Shown: in pieces, positions 1 to 8,321 of the stretch
How positions within the stretch are numbered: position 1 is the first letter of the stretch
How the letters are laid out: the number at the start of each line of letters is the position of its first letter
Notes under the pieces: model-generated
Databases searched by the model: none
The model's input: only the letters and a program-made list of their open reading frames with translations
Told to the model about the DNA's origin: nothing
Source of the DNA: CAXBID01 sp963815305
Lineage (GTDB): Bacteria; Bacteroidota; Bacteroidia; Flavobacteriales; Flavobacteriaceae
DNA: 64,000 nucleotides
Reading direction: 5' to 3'
Assembly (NCBI GenBank): GCA_963815305.1
Contig: CAWFFW010000001.1
Coordinates: 1,364,001-1,428,000 of the forward strand
Made by a program: the position numbers and the translations under genes

Positions 1-1229
1 GTAAAACTATCTGCTTTTACTTTACTGAAAACGTCGTTACTCCACAATTGCGTCAGATAACTTTGCTCGACTGTTTTTAGGGTTTCAATTTCAATAATTC
101 CTGCTTTCTGTTTGCCACCTGCAAAAAGTTTATCACCAGATTGTTTATCCACCATTTTTGATTCACCAGTAACAAAACTATAATCAATTTTAGCATTTCC
201 ATTTATAAGAATGCTATCTACTGGTATTAATTCTCCATGTCTAATAAGCAATCGATCTCCTTTTTCTATATCATATATCTGAATGGGTTCTTCAATACCG
301 TCTTTAGAAATTTTGGTAATGGCTATTGGAAAATATGATTTGTAATCGCGCTCAAATGATAAGAAAGAATACGTTCGCTGTTGGAAGAATTTACCAAGTA
401 ATAAAAAGAATACCAACCCCGTTAAGCTATCAAAAAATCCAGACCCAAAATCCAATGCGATATCAATTGTACTTCTTAAAAACAGTACGATGATTCCCAA
501 AGCTATTGGAACGTCCATATTTAATATTTTAGTTCGTAAACCTTTATAAGCAGAAATAAAATAATCTTGTGAAGCATAAAAAACAACAGGCAAAGAAAAG
601 GCAAACATCAACCATCGAAATAGGGTTTTATACTGTTCAATCCAAAATTCGCCAACTTGGAAATATTCTGGAAAAGAAAGAAACATCACATTTCCAAAAG
701 TAAAACCGGCAATCGCTAATTTGTAAATCAAATTACGGTCAACATTCTTCTTGGACGAAGTAAAATCGTCAAGACTGATATAGGGCTCATAACCAATAGC
801 GCTAAGTAATACAACAACTTCCTTTAACGAGGTATTGTTAGAATTATAATGTATGCGGACTTTTTTCTTACTAAAATTAACTTGAGATAATGAAACATTT
901 TTATTTAGTTTGTTCAAATTTTCAAGAATCCAAATACAAGAACTGCAATGAATGTGGGGTATGTATAAATTTACGATTTGTGTTTTACCATCATCAAATT
1001 CTATCAATTTATCAATAATAGACTTTTGAAGTAAAAATTCATATTTACCATCCACAACCTTGGGAATTGCGCCAGGAGATGATTGAAAATCATAATAAAA
1101 ACTCAAATCGTTTTCAGAAAAAATCTCAAAAACGGTCTTACAGCCACTGCAGCAAAATAGTTTGTTTTCATAATTTATTGTGTTTGATTTACAAACATCA
1201 CCACAGTGGAAACAAGGGGTTTGTTCCAT
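1..1229 (-). CDS. ccoI: CcoI/FixI-type heavy-metal (copper) translocating P-type ATPase, N-terminal part (gene runs off left edge)
   Basis: Seen: an open frame of about 409 codons starting at ATG 1229 and still open at base 1. The N-terminus has two Cys clusters (CFHCGDVC, residues ~6-13; FCCSGCKTVF, ~25-34), the arrangement of the ATPase catalytic-binding domain found in CcoI proteins. An HMA-like metal site HCSSCIW follows near residue 93, then several membrane helices from ~165. The actuator-domain motif VTGES lies near residue 350. The CPC transport motif and the DKTG phosphorylation site would lie beyond the left edge. Family knowledge: CcoI-type pumps export Cu(I) for maturation of cbb3 cytochrome oxidase, and ccoS/ccoN usually follow in flavobacteria; that would be off-window to the left. 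The upstream palindrome at 1281-1302 suggests FNR-type oxygen control. Alternative: another CopA-like pump with the same N-terminal domain. Confidence 0.85.
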   Translation of the reverse strand, partial: MEQTPCFHCGDVCKSNTINYENKLFCCSGCKTVFEIFSENDLSFYYDFQSSPGAIPKVVDGKYEFLLQKSIIDKLIEFDDGKTQIVNLYIPHIHCSSCIWILENLNKLNKNVSLSQVNFSKKKVRIHYNSNNTSLKEVVVLLSAIGYEPYISLDDFTSSKKNVDRNLIYKLAIAGFTFGNVMFLSFPEYFQVGEFWIEQYKTLFRWLMFAFSLPVVFYASQDYFISAYKGLRTKILNMDVPIALGIIVLFLRSTIDIALDFGSGFFDSLTGLVFFLLLGKFFQQRTYSFLSFERDYKSYFPIAITKISKDGIEEPIQIYDIEKGDRLLIRHGELIPVDSILINGNAKIDYSFVTGESKMVDKQSGDKLFAGGKQKAGIIEIETLKTVEQSYLTQLWSNDVFSKVKADSF

Positions 1230-1280
1230 AAAAATTGCTCATTTATACCTTTTGCAAAGGTTAGCTATGAGTAGGATTTA

Positions 1281-1302
1281 AAATATGATACTTATCATAT
1301 TT
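1281..1302 (-). promoter_or_regulatory. 22-bp FNR/CRP-like palindromic operator upstream of ccoI
   Basis: The half-site AAATATGATA is followed by CT and then its exact reverse complement, giving 10-bp arms around a 2-bp centre. The core ATGAT-N4-ATCAT resembles the FNR/CRP-family consensus TTGAT-N4-ATCAA. It ends 51 bases upstream of the ccoI start codon, a position suited to activation. CcoI and cbb3 oxidase genes are classic FNR-family targets; the assignment to a particular regulator is inference. Confidence 0.55.
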
Positions 1303-1517
1303 AAGGTAATTCCACACATTTACAAATTGTATTTAGAGTTAATTTAGATCACGAATGGTTGATAAAACACTTTTAATCAATACTTTGAGTAAATACAAAT
1401 TATAAGAGTTTCAACTATTATTTGATAAATCAGAAATTCTATACAGCGAATTTTTTTTAAAATACGGTATTAGTAAGCTATTAAAAATTGAAGAAAATGA
1501 TAAATAGTTTATTAGTA
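1303..1517. other. Intergenic stretch between ccoI operator and IS element
   Basis: AT-rich sequence with no convincing gene. It contains one imperfect hairpin at 1359-1380 (arms TTGATAAAA and TTTTAATCAA, 3-base loop, one bulged base). Nothing else could be supported. Confidence 0.4.
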
Positions 1518-1532
1518 AACCCGTTGTGCATT
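1518..1532 (+). repeat. IS982 terminal inverted repeat (left)
   Basis: AACCCGTTGTGCATT, perfectly complementary to 2484-2498. It adjoins the transposase stop codon. Confidence 0.8.
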
Positions 1533-2412
1533 TTAAATAATGCTGATTTTAATATTGTTAATGTTTCTGCCAAATATAAATTTGTTTATATACTGAATAG
1601 TTGTCAAAGCGGTTATTTTAGAAACTATTCTGGTTTTAAAGCCTTGAAAAGACTTAGCATAATTACGTCTTATCATAAATTGGTCACATAGTTGAGAAAA
1701 CAGTGTCTCTATTCTTATCCTCTTTTTTCTGAATACATAAGGTTGTTTTTTGTAATCTTTTTGATTCCTTCTCATAGGCGTATTGAGTGCTATATTACAG
1801 GTTTCAAATAAGTTGAGCTGTATTTGTGTTGATAGATAGCCTCTATCTCCAATTAATGTACAATCTGCTTATTTGCATCTTAATATCCTTAAGGTAATTG
1901 ATGTCGTGTACAGAAGCAGGACTCAAATCAATACTTTGAAAAACACCATTTACAGAACAAACAGCGTGTAGTTTATAACCGTAATAATTAGAACTCTGTG
2001 CTGCACAATAGCCTTTATCTGGAAATGCATAATCATCTTCTTTACAAATTTTAGAACGAGAGCTTCGTGATAATTTACAAACCTCTAAGGGCATGCTATC
2101 TACAACAAAATAATCTTCAAACTCATTAAAATGAGAAGCTAACTTTAACCGAATATTATTGAGGCTATCAGCTAATTTTCGTCGTCTTCTATTATATACG
2201 CTTCGTTCTATTTTTGTCAATATCTTTTGCGGAAGCCTTCTAAATAGATCATTTTCACTATCTATCCCCATAAATTCAGCAGTTAGGCTCAAACTGATGA
2301 GCTCTAAATCGCTGAGCTTTGGTTGACGCCTTTGATAGCTTAAAAGTTGTTCTTTTGATATTTTTCTTAATACTTCCAATATTCTTTCGTAATTTGCTTT
2401 TAAGTTGTTCAT
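1533..2412 (-). pseudogene. IS982-family transposase, frameshifted
   Basis: The frame from ATG 2412 encodes an N-terminal helical region, then FVVDSMPLEVCK (first catalytic Asp of the DDE triad), RSKICKEDD and the YGYKLHAVCS strand typical of IS982 transposases. It leaves frame near 1862-1872 and stops at 1843. The continuation CTLIGDRGYLS (second Asp) and a C-terminal part with RIETLFSQLCDQF (Glu region) and RNYAKSFQGF lie in the next frame, ending at 1533. One extra base at about AGCAGATTG accounts for the break. There is no obvious slippery heptamer there, so a disabling mutation or sequence error is more likely than programmed frameshifting. Confidence 0.8.
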
Positions 2413-2483
2413 TGTTAGTGTTTTATCGATAAAACAATTTACTGATTATCAGTAAGATCAACAACTTTTTTATTTTAAATCAT

Positions 2484-2498
2484 AATGCACAACGGGTT
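2484..2498 (-). repeat. IS982 terminal inverted repeat (right)
   Basis: Reverse complement of 1518-1532; 71 bases upstream of the transposase start codon. Confidence 0.8.
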
Positions 2499-2681
2499 AA
2501 TTAATGAAATGAGAATCTCGTAAAGCACTTATTTGTTTAGTAGTTTATGATAGAATGTTGAAAATTATGCAAAATGTTAAATGATGCTATTTTTTCAACA
2601 TTAACTCCTACTGGTAGCACCCTATGGTAAAATCCTTCAAAGAAATAATTTCTTAAGTTTTAAAAGATGTAGACTATATTG

Positions 2682-2689
2682 TAAATTTG
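2682..2689 (+). promoter_or_regulatory. Bacteroidota -7 box upstream of cca
   Basis: TAAATTTG matches TAnnTTTG exactly and is followed by GC. It lies 84 bases upstream of the cca start. No good -33 TTG at the usual 17-23 base spacing, so confidence is moderate. Confidence 0.4.
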
Positions 2690-2773
2690 CAAAGCAAAAA
2701 AAAACTATTCAAAAGCACTCATGATTTTTGAACATGCAATAAAAAGTATGTCCATAATCTATAAATTTTATTA

Positions 2774-4192
2774 ATGAATTATAAGAAAGCACTACAAAAT
2801 CCAATTTTCAAAATAATATCTCAATCTGCTAAAGACTTAAATGTAGATGCTTATGTTATTGGTGGTTTTGTACGTGATTTTATTTTAAACCGTGCTGATG
2901 TTAAAGATATTGATGTGGTGGCCATTGGTGATGGTATAGCTCTAGCTAAACAGGTTGCAAAAAACCTTCCCAACAAACCCAAAGTACAAGTTTTTAAAAC
3001 ATACGGTACGGCCATGCTTCGTCATAAGGATATTGAGATTGAATTTGTTGGTGCAAGAAAAGAATCATACACTGAAGATAGTAGAAATCCATCTGTTGAA
3101 AATGGTACGCTTCAAGATGACCAAAATAGAAGAGATTTTACTATCAACGCCTTAGCTTTACACTTGAATGAAGAAAATTTTGGTGATTTATTAGATCCTT
3201 TTAATGGCCTTGAAGATTTAAAAAATAAATTGATCAGTACTCCTCTAAATCCTGATATTACATATAGTGATGACCCTTTAAGAATGATGCGCGCTATTCG
3301 ATTTGCAACTCAACTAGATTTTACAATTGAAGACAAATCATTAAAAGCCATCTCAAAGAATTATGATAGAATAAAAATTATTACTAATGAGCGTATTGTA
3401 ACCGAATTGAATAAAATTTTGGAAAGTAAAAAACCATCTGTTGGTTTTCTACTATTAGAAAAAACAGGGTTACTAAAATATATTATGCCAGAATTAATCG
3501 CTTTAAAAGGTATTGAAGAAGTAGAAGGTCAAAGTCATAAAGACAACTTTTATCATACCTTAGAGGTTGTTGATAATATTGCTAAAAACACAGACGATGT
3601 ATGGTTACGTTGGGCAGCGCTACTTCATGATATTGGCAAAGCTCCAACAAAAAAATTTAGTAAAAAAGTAGGTTGGATGTTTCACGGACATGAGTTTGAG
3701 GGCTCTAAAATGGTTTATCATTTATTTAAAAGATTGAAAATGCCATTAAATGAAAAAATGAAGTTTGTACAAAAACTTGTTTTTATGAGTTCTCGCCCCA
3801 TCGTACTAGCACAAGATATGGTTACCGATGCTGCAGTTCGCCGTTTAGTTTTTGATGCCGGGGATTATGTTGACGATTTAATGACGCTTTGTGAAGCTGA
3901 TATTACAACAAAAAACCCTAAAAAATTTAGCAAATACCATAACAACTTTAAAATAGTTAGAGATAAAATAGTTGAAGTTGAACAACGCGACCATATTAGA
4001 AACTTCCAACCGCCCATTTCTGGTGAGGAAATCATGAAAACCTTCAATTTAAAACCATCAAAAGAAATAGGTGTTATAAAAGAAACTATAAAAGAAGCCA
4101 TTTTGGAAGGCGATATTCCTAACGAATATGAAGCAGCGTATGACCTTATGCTAGAAAAAGGGAAAAAATTGGGTTTAACAATTTTAACTTGA
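2774..4192 (+). CDS. cca: CCA-adding tRNA nucleotidyltransferase with HD domain
   Basis: This 472-residue protein has the class II nucleotidyltransferase head: GGFVRD (~residues 30-35), DIDVV (~53-57, metal-binding Asp pair) and RRDFTINAL (~120). The RNA- and primer-binding middle part follows with YSDDPLRMMRAIRFA (~170). A C-terminal HD domain has HTLEVV and LLHDIGKAPTKK (~285-296). It adds or repairs the CCA end of tRNAs; the HD domain is thought to give phosphohydrolase activity. It is probably co-transcribed with the following acetyltransferase and haem A synthase genes, since the three are nearly contiguous. Length and domain order are normal for Bacteroidota. Confidence 0.93.
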   Translation: MNYKKALQNPIFKIISQSAKDLNVDAYVIGGFVRDFILNRADVKDIDVVAIGDGIALAKQVAKNLPNKPKVQVFKTYGTAMLRHKDIEIEFVGARKESYTEDSRNPSVENGTLQDDQNRRDFTINALALHLNEENFGDLLDPFNGLEDLKNKLISTPLNPDITYSDDPLRMMRAIRFATQLDFTIEDKSLKAISKNYDRIKIITNERIVTELNKILESKKPSVGFLLLEKTGLLKYIMPELIALKGIEEVEGQSHKDNFYHTLEVVDNIAKNTDDVWLRWAALLHDIGKAPTKKFSKKVGWMFHGHEFEGSKMVYHLFKRLKMPLNEKMKFVQKLVFMSSRPIVLAQDMVTDAAVRRLVFDAGDYVDDLMTLCEADITTKNPKKFSKYHNNFKIVRDKIVEVEQRDHIRNFQPPISGEEIMKTFNLKPSKEIGVIKETIKEAILEGDIPNEYEAAYDLMLEKGKKLGLTILT

Positions 4193-4197
4193 TAATT

Positions 4198-4650
4198 ATG
4201 ATGAAAGCTGTTAAAACAAATAATGAAAACACTGATTTCGTTCAATTGGTTGAATCCTTAAATGCTTATTTGGCCATCATTGATGGTGAAGATCATACGT
4301 TTTATAAACAATATAATACCATAGATGTTTTAAAACACGTCGTCGTCGTTTATTTGTATGATAAAGCTGTTGGTTGTGGTGCTTTTAAACCATTTAATAA
4401 AAATTCCGTTGAAATTAAAAGAATGTATACGGTGCCAGAACGCAGAAGAAAAGGTGTAGCTGAAATGATTTTACTTCAATTAGAAAATTGGGCTAGAGAC
4501 ATGAACTATTCTAAATGTATATTAGAAACAGGAAAAAGACAAATTGAAGCTATAAAATTTTATAAACAAATGAATTATACTTTAATTCCAAATTACGGTC
4601 CGTATAAAAATGTAGAAAATAGTTTATGCTTTAAAAAGGAACTTTTGTAA
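4198..4650 (+). CDS. GNAT-family N-acetyltransferase
   Basis: About 150 residues with the GNAT core: VEIKRMYTVPERRRKGVA carries the acetyl-CoA pyrophosphate-binding loop (R-R-x-K-G-V-A), followed by helix LQLENWARD, strand YSKCILETG and the C-terminal IKFYKQMNYTLIPNYGPY typical of small GNATs. The substrate is not predictable. The ATG at 4198 (or the adjacent one at 4201) is preferred over a TTG at 4189 that overlaps the end of cca. It is immediately followed by the haem A synthase gene without any gap, so the three genes look like one transcription unit. Confidence 0.85.
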   Translation: MMKAVKTNNENTDFVQLVESLNAYLAIIDGEDHTFYKQYNTIDVLKHVVVVYLYDKAVGCGAFKPFNKNSVEIKRMYTVPERRRKGVAEMILLQLENWARDMNYSKCILETGKRQIEAIKFYKQMNYTLIPNYGPYKNVENSLCFKKELL

Positions 4651-5679
4651 ATGAAAAAGCATTTCAGAAAAATTGCAAAAATAGCTCTTGTTTTAGTTTA
4701 CCTAGTCATAATCGCTGGTGCTATTGTTCGCATGTCTGGAAGTGGCATGGGTTGTCCTGATTGGCCTAAATGTTTTGGCTATTACATTCCACCAACTAAA
4801 GCTTCAGAAATTGAATTTAAAACCAATCATAATTATAAGAAAGGTGTCATTATAATTCATAATGAGGCTTTATTAGTTGCTAAAAAAGATTTTACCTCCA
4901 ACAAAATTTTAAAAAATTCAAACTGGGAAACTTATACAAAACACGATTATGCAACTTACGATGCAACACATACTTGGATAGAATATATAAATAGATTAAT
5001 TGGTGTGCTTTCTGGAATTCCAATTTTAATATTTACCATTGTATCGTTTTGGTTTTGGAAGAAAAACAAACTAATTACTATAGTCTCTATTCTTACCATT
5101 TTTGGTATGGCATTTCAAGCATGGTTAGGCAAAACTGTTGTAGATTCTAATTTAGCACCCTACAAAATAACAGTTCACATGGTAATGGCATTAATAATTG
5201 TGGCTTTTATTTTGTATTTAATTTACGCTTCAAAAGTAAGTTTTAAAGCGTTTAAATTCGATTCTAAATTTAATAATATTTTAAAAATTACCATTGTATT
5301 ATCACTAATCCAAATTATTTTAGGTACTCAAGTAAGACAGTTTGTTGATGAACAAACAAAATTAATTGGGTCTATTAGTTTAGAAGACATTAAGGCAATG
5401 CCTCTTTCATTTTATATTCATCGTACATTTTCAATTATTGTACTTTTATTAAATGGGTTTTTATTTTTTAGGAACTTAAAATTAAAATTAGGTTATAAAA
5501 AAATCAACTTAGTTATGCTCTGTATTTTGTTTGAAATTTTTACAGGTATAGCTATGTATTATTTCAAATTCCCATTTCTATCCCAACCCATACATTTAGT
5601 AATAGCAAGTATTATGATAGGAATTCAATTTTATGTGTATTTAGAATCTACACAGCCTAAAAAATTAAATTTACAGTAG
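4651..5679 (+). CDS. ctaA: Haem A synthase (CtaA/Cox15 family)
   Basis: A membrane protein of 342 residues with about eight helices. The first loop carries RMSGSGMGCPDWPKCFG (~29-45), with the cysteine pair typical of Cox15/CtaA. Haem-ligand histidines appear in HTWIEYINRL (~110), VHMVMAL (~175), IHRTFSII (~256) and QPIHLVIAS (~314). The enzyme oxidises the C8 methyl group of haem O to give haem A for aa3-type oxidases. The start codon abuts the stop of the upstream acetyltransferase gene. An inserted hydrophilic segment at about residues 50-105 between helices 1 and 2 is long and lysine-rich, as seen in Bacteroidota homologues. Confidence 0.9.
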   Translation: MKKHFRKIAKIALVLVYLVIIAGAIVRMSGSGMGCPDWPKCFGYYIPPTKASEIEFKTNHNYKKGVIIIHNEALLVAKKDFTSNKILKNSNWETYTKHDYATYDATHTWIEYINRLIGVLSGIPILIFTIVSFWFWKKNKLITIVSILTIFGMAFQAWLGKTVVDSNLAPYKITVHMVMALIIVAFILYLIYASKVSFKAFKFDSKFNNILKITIVLSLIQIILGTQVRQFVDEQTKLIGSISLEDIKAMPLSFYIHRTFSIIVLLLNGFLFFRNLKLKLGYKKINLVMLCILFEIFTGIAMYYFKFPFLSQPIHLVIASIMIGIQFYVYLESTQPKKLNLQ

Positions 5680-5687
5680 TATATTTG
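5680..5687 (+). promoter_or_regulatory. Bacteroidota -7 box upstream of the IS1096/pRiA4b-like gene
   Basis: TATATTTG, an exact TAnnTTTG, ends 17 bases before the start codon at 5705 and begins right after the ctaA stop. No clear -33 element. Confidence 0.5.
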
Positions 5688-5704
5688 CAACATATTTTTT
5701 ACCA

Positions 5705-6217
5705 ATGATTTATAGATTTAGAGTTATATTAGATAATGATACCGATGAGGATGTTTTTCGCGATTTAGAAATTCGTGAAACGGATACACTTGAAGATTTA
5801 CATAATGTGATCACCCAATCTTTTGGATTTGATGGTAATGAAATGGCTTCCTTTTATTTAAGTAATGATACTTGGGAACAAGGTGAAGAAATTTCCTTGT
5901 TTGATTTAAGTGAAGATGCTTCTGCCCGATTAATGAATGAAACATCTATTGATAGTGTTGTTCATGAAATACAAACTAAACTTATTTATGTTTACGACTT
6001 TTTAAGTATGTGGACTTTTTATGTTGAACTTGCTGAAATTGTTGAGGAAACTGAGGGTAATGATTATCCTAATCTCATGTTTGTACAAGGTCAAGTACCA
6101 GATGAGGCTCCAGAAAAATTATTTGAAGCCGAAAATGATGATGAGTTTGATGACTTTGAAGATGGTATTGATGTAGATGATTATGGAAATTTAGATTTTG
6201 ATGAGAACTGGAATTAA
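5705..6217 (+). CDS. IS1096 passenger TnpR / plasmid pRiA4b ORF-3 family protein
   Basis: A 170-residue protein starting IYRFRVILDNDTDEDVFRDL, with the strand-helix pattern DTLEDLHNVITQSFGFD and AMASF-like FYLSNDTWEQG that characterise the pRiA4b ORF-3 family. The end is extremely acidic (residues ~138-170, rich in Asp/Glu). The biochemical function of this family is unknown. Despite the family name there is no transposon here; this is a common chromosomal gene in flavobacteria. It has its own promoter box and converges with the next gene, with only five bases between the two stop codons. Confidence 0.75.
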   Translation: MIYRFRVILDNDTDEDVFRDLEIRETDTLEDLHNVITQSFGFDGNEMASFYLSNDTWEQGEEISLFDLSEDASARLMNETSIDSVVHEIQTKLIYVYDFLSMWTFYVELAEIVEETEGNDYPNLMFVQGQVPDEAPEKLFEAENDDEFDDFEDGIDVDDYGNLDFDENWN

Positions 6218-6222
6218 AAAAT

Positions 6223-7290
6223 TCATTTTAAATTTTCAAGTTTTACATTTTCGTAATTTCTAGTTAAAAACTCCAAAGAAAATTTTAAAATTTCTCCCAT
6301 ATTTTTAGAATTTTTAAAATTGATATCTTGAGTATAATCAAATATAGTTAGTTTTAATAAGTCTATATTTTCTTTCTTTGAAATTGAATCAGTTTGCATA
6401 CATTCTAATAATTTAGGGAGTCTATTTTTAAAACTTTTTAACCGTTTAACTAAAATTGAACGTTCTTCAGTTTTATATTGATCTATAGATGGTTTTTGTA
6501 TGCTACTAGACACCAATTCTACCATTTTTAAATTTTCTTTAAAAAACTGTGGTCTGTAGATATTAAATTTACCCTCATAAGATTGCTGATCAAAATCTAT
6601 AGGTCTAATTTTATAAACAACGTGGTCAAAATCATGTGTAGGCACAATCACATAATTATAAGAGCGCATATCTCCTAAAAGCCGTATCATACAACGCTCA
6701 TTAAACTTAACAAACTCTTTTGCTATTTGAGCCTTTTCTGCTTTATCACATTTAGGTAATATTGTTTTTATAAATTCATCGCCTGGTATTCCTGCTATGT
6801 GTTCTTCAATGAGCGTATTTTTATATACTAAAAAATTTAAATTATAAGGCGATAGCATATGTTCTAATTCTAAACCATAAACTCGAGAAGCATCTGCTGT
6901 TTTAACATAAAAGTAAGTATAATTATCATTTAGAACATTTCTAATTTTTATTCTAAAAGGTTTTGAGTTTCCAAACGTACAGAAATCAATAGCATCTACA
7001 TTTAAAAATGGAATATTGTCTATATTACCATCAGAGTGTAGAATACTGTAAACTTTTTTAAGTGATAAATCGATTTCCTCTCTTTCAAACTCATTGTAAT
7101 ACACCCTAATCCAAAGGGTATCATTATCCTCTTTATCATAAACGACTATAGAGCCTTGAAAACGTAACAAATCGTCGTAAAAAATAGGAATTTGTGTATC
7201 TCTATCATACCGCGTTAAATATTTATGTAACTTTTCGGTAATAGGAAATGATGGCTTTTTTTTTGATATTTTTAAATCTTGCATAGGCAT
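6223..7290 (-). CDS. Uncharacterised protein with protein-kinase-like catalytic features
   Basis: I do not recognise a named family. The start is set at ATG 7290 (or 7284), because an upstream candidate at 7353 would place the promoter box (7300-7307) inside the gene. The N-terminal ~130 residues look like mixed beta sheet. Kinase-like landmarks follow: a hinge-like LIEEHIAGIPGDEF (~160-173), a catalytic-loop-like LLGDMRSYNYVIV (Asp...Asn spacing as in HxDxxxxN) and IRPIDFDQQ (DFD in place of DFG). The C-terminal ~110 residues are helical and lysine-rich. Inference: a degenerate or specialised kinase-fold enzyme, perhaps acting on a small molecule or protein; HipA- or phosphotransferase-like folds are alternatives. 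No signal peptide in the chosen form. Confidence 0.6.
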   Translation of the reverse strand: MPMQDLKISKKKPSFPITEKLHKYLTRYDRDTQIPIFYDDLLRFQGSIVVYDKEDNDTLWIRVYYNEFEREEIDLSLKKVYSILHSDGNIDNIPFLNVDAIDFCTFGNSKPFRIKIRNVLNDNYTYFYVKTADASRVYGLELEHMLSPYNLNFLVYKNTLIEEHIAGIPGDEFIKTILPKCDKAEKAQIAKEFVKFNERCMIRLLGDMRSYNYVIVPTHDFDHVVYKIRPIDFDQQSYEGKFNIYRPQFFKENLKMVELVSSSIQKPSIDQYKTEERSILVKRLKSFKNRLPKLLECMQTDSISKKENIDLLKLTIFDYTQDINFKNSKNMGEILKFSLEFLTRNYENVKLENLK

Positions 7291-7299
7291 AAACTTACT

Positions 7300-7333
7300 C
7301 AAATTTAATTCATTTACTATTAATATGTAACAA
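7300..7333 (-). promoter_or_regulatory. Bacteroidota promoter (-33 TTG, -7 TAAATTTG) of the kinase-like gene
   Basis: On the minus strand TTG (7331-7333) is followed after 23 bases by TAAATTTG (7300-7307), an exact TAnnTTTG. The box ends nine bases before ATG 7290, so the leader would be very short. This promoter decides the start codon of the gene. Confidence 0.5.
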
Positions 7334-7405
7334 AAAATAAATAGTATCGTCATACTTTTATAACTAACCTATGTCGGTTTTAAATACGACACAAAAAACT
7401 TTAAT

Positions 7406-8302
7406 TTGGAGTCTATACTTACCATTAACAATCTCACTAAAAAATTTGGGCAATTAACCGCGGTAAAAGATTTATCGTTTACTATTAACAAAGGCAACGT
7501 TTATGGTATTTTAGGGCCAAATGGTAGCGGAAAATCTACTACTCTAGGCATCGTTTTAAATGTTGTAAACAAAACTGAAGGCAATTTTCATTGGTTTGAT
7601 GGTAATACCTCAACACATGATGCATTGAAAAAAGTAGGCGCTATAATTGAGCGGCCTAATTTTTATCCATACATGACCGCTGCGGAAAACTTGCAATTAG
7701 TTTGCAAAATAAAGGGCGTTGACTACAGCAAAATAAATGAAAAACTAGACATCGTTGGACTTTTAGACAGAAGAAACAGTAAGTTTAGCACTTACTCCTT
7801 AGGCATGAAGCAACGCTTAGCTATTGCATCCGCACTTTTAAATGATCCGGAAATTTTAATTCTGGATGAACCCACAAATGGATTAGACCCGCAAGGTATT
7901 CATCAAATAAGAGAAATTATTAAACAAATTGCAGAGAAGGGCACTACCATTTTACTAGCATCGCATCTACTTGACGAAGTTGAAAAAGTATGTACACATG
8001 TTGTTGTTTTACGCAAGGGTGTAAAATTATATTCGGGAAGAGTTGATGAAATGATTTCTAGTTATGGTTTTTTTGAAGTCAAATGCAATAATCAAAATGA
8101 GTTGGTTTCCTTCTTAGAAAATCATAAGTGTTTTGGAAATATTAAAATTCAAAATGATTTAATCACTGCCTTTCTTGAAGAACCTTTGAAATCGGATGAT
8201 TTTAATAAGCAGGTTTTTGAAAAAGGCATTATTCTTACCCACTTAGTGCAACGCAAAGAAAGTTTGGAAGAACAATTTTTAAAACTAACAGATAAAAACT
8301 AA
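7406..8302 (+). CDS. ABC transporter ATP-binding protein
   Basis: A 298-residue ATPase: Walker A GPNGSGKSTT (~38-47), Q-loop region, signature YSLGMKQRLAIA (~131), Walker B LILDEPTNGLDP (~152) and H-loop LLASHLLDE (~188). It resembles the drug/antibiotic exporter (CcmA/BcrA-like) class, with an extra C-terminal domain of ~85 residues. No in-frame ATG exists between the upstream stop at 7361 and the first conserved residues, so translation must begin at the TTG at 7406, which gives the family-typical start M-E-S-I-L-T-I. It is paired with the permease 19 bases downstream. Substrate unknown. Confidence 0.88.
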   Translation: MESILTINNLTKKFGQLTAVKDLSFTINKGNVYGILGPNGSGKSTTLGIVLNVVNKTEGNFHWFDGNTSTHDALKKVGAIIERPNFYPYMTAAENLQLVCKIKGVDYSKINEKLDIVGLLDRRNSKFSTYSLGMKQRLAIASALLNDPEILILDEPTNGLDPQGIHQIREIIKQIAEKGTTILLASHLLDEVEKVCTHVVVLRKGVKLYSGRVDEMISSYGFFEVKCNNQNELVSFLENHKCFGNIKIQNDLITAFLEEPLKSDDFNKQVFEKGIILTHLVQRKESLEEQFLKLTDKN

Positions 8303-8321
8303 ACCAACCAAAAAAAATTTC

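Larger units (their letters stand above)
1518..2498 (-). mobile_element. IS982-family insertion sequence (decayed), about 981 bp
   Basis: The element is bounded by 15-bp perfect inverted repeats (AACCCGTTGTGCATT at 1518-1532, reverse complement at 2484-2498) and holds one transposase gene on the minus strand. The ~1-kb length, the single DDE transposase and terminal repeats close to the transposase stop codon fit IS982-family elements. No clear target-site duplication was found in the flanks, which may mean an old insertion or a flank rearrangement. The transposase is frameshifted, so this copy is probably immobile by itself. Confidence 0.8.

Noticed and set aside
1359..1380. TTGAT...ATCAA pair as a second FNR site
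   Set aside because: The spacer is 12 bases instead of 4, and the arms fit a simple hairpin better.
1488..1691. Plus-strand 67-codon frame
   Set aside because: Runs antisense through the end of the IS982 element and its transposase; no protein-like features.
3865..4245. Minus-strand 126-codon frame in cca
   Set aside because: Shadow of the conserved HD domain region of cca.
5705..6217. Transposon resolvase (from the family name TnpR)
   Set aside because: No recombinase active-site motif, inverted repeats or transposase; the name stems from a passenger gene of IS1096.
7291..7353. Longer N-terminus (start 7353) for the kinase-like protein
   Set aside because: The -7 box TAAATTTG lies within it, and the extra residues look like translated promoter sequence.
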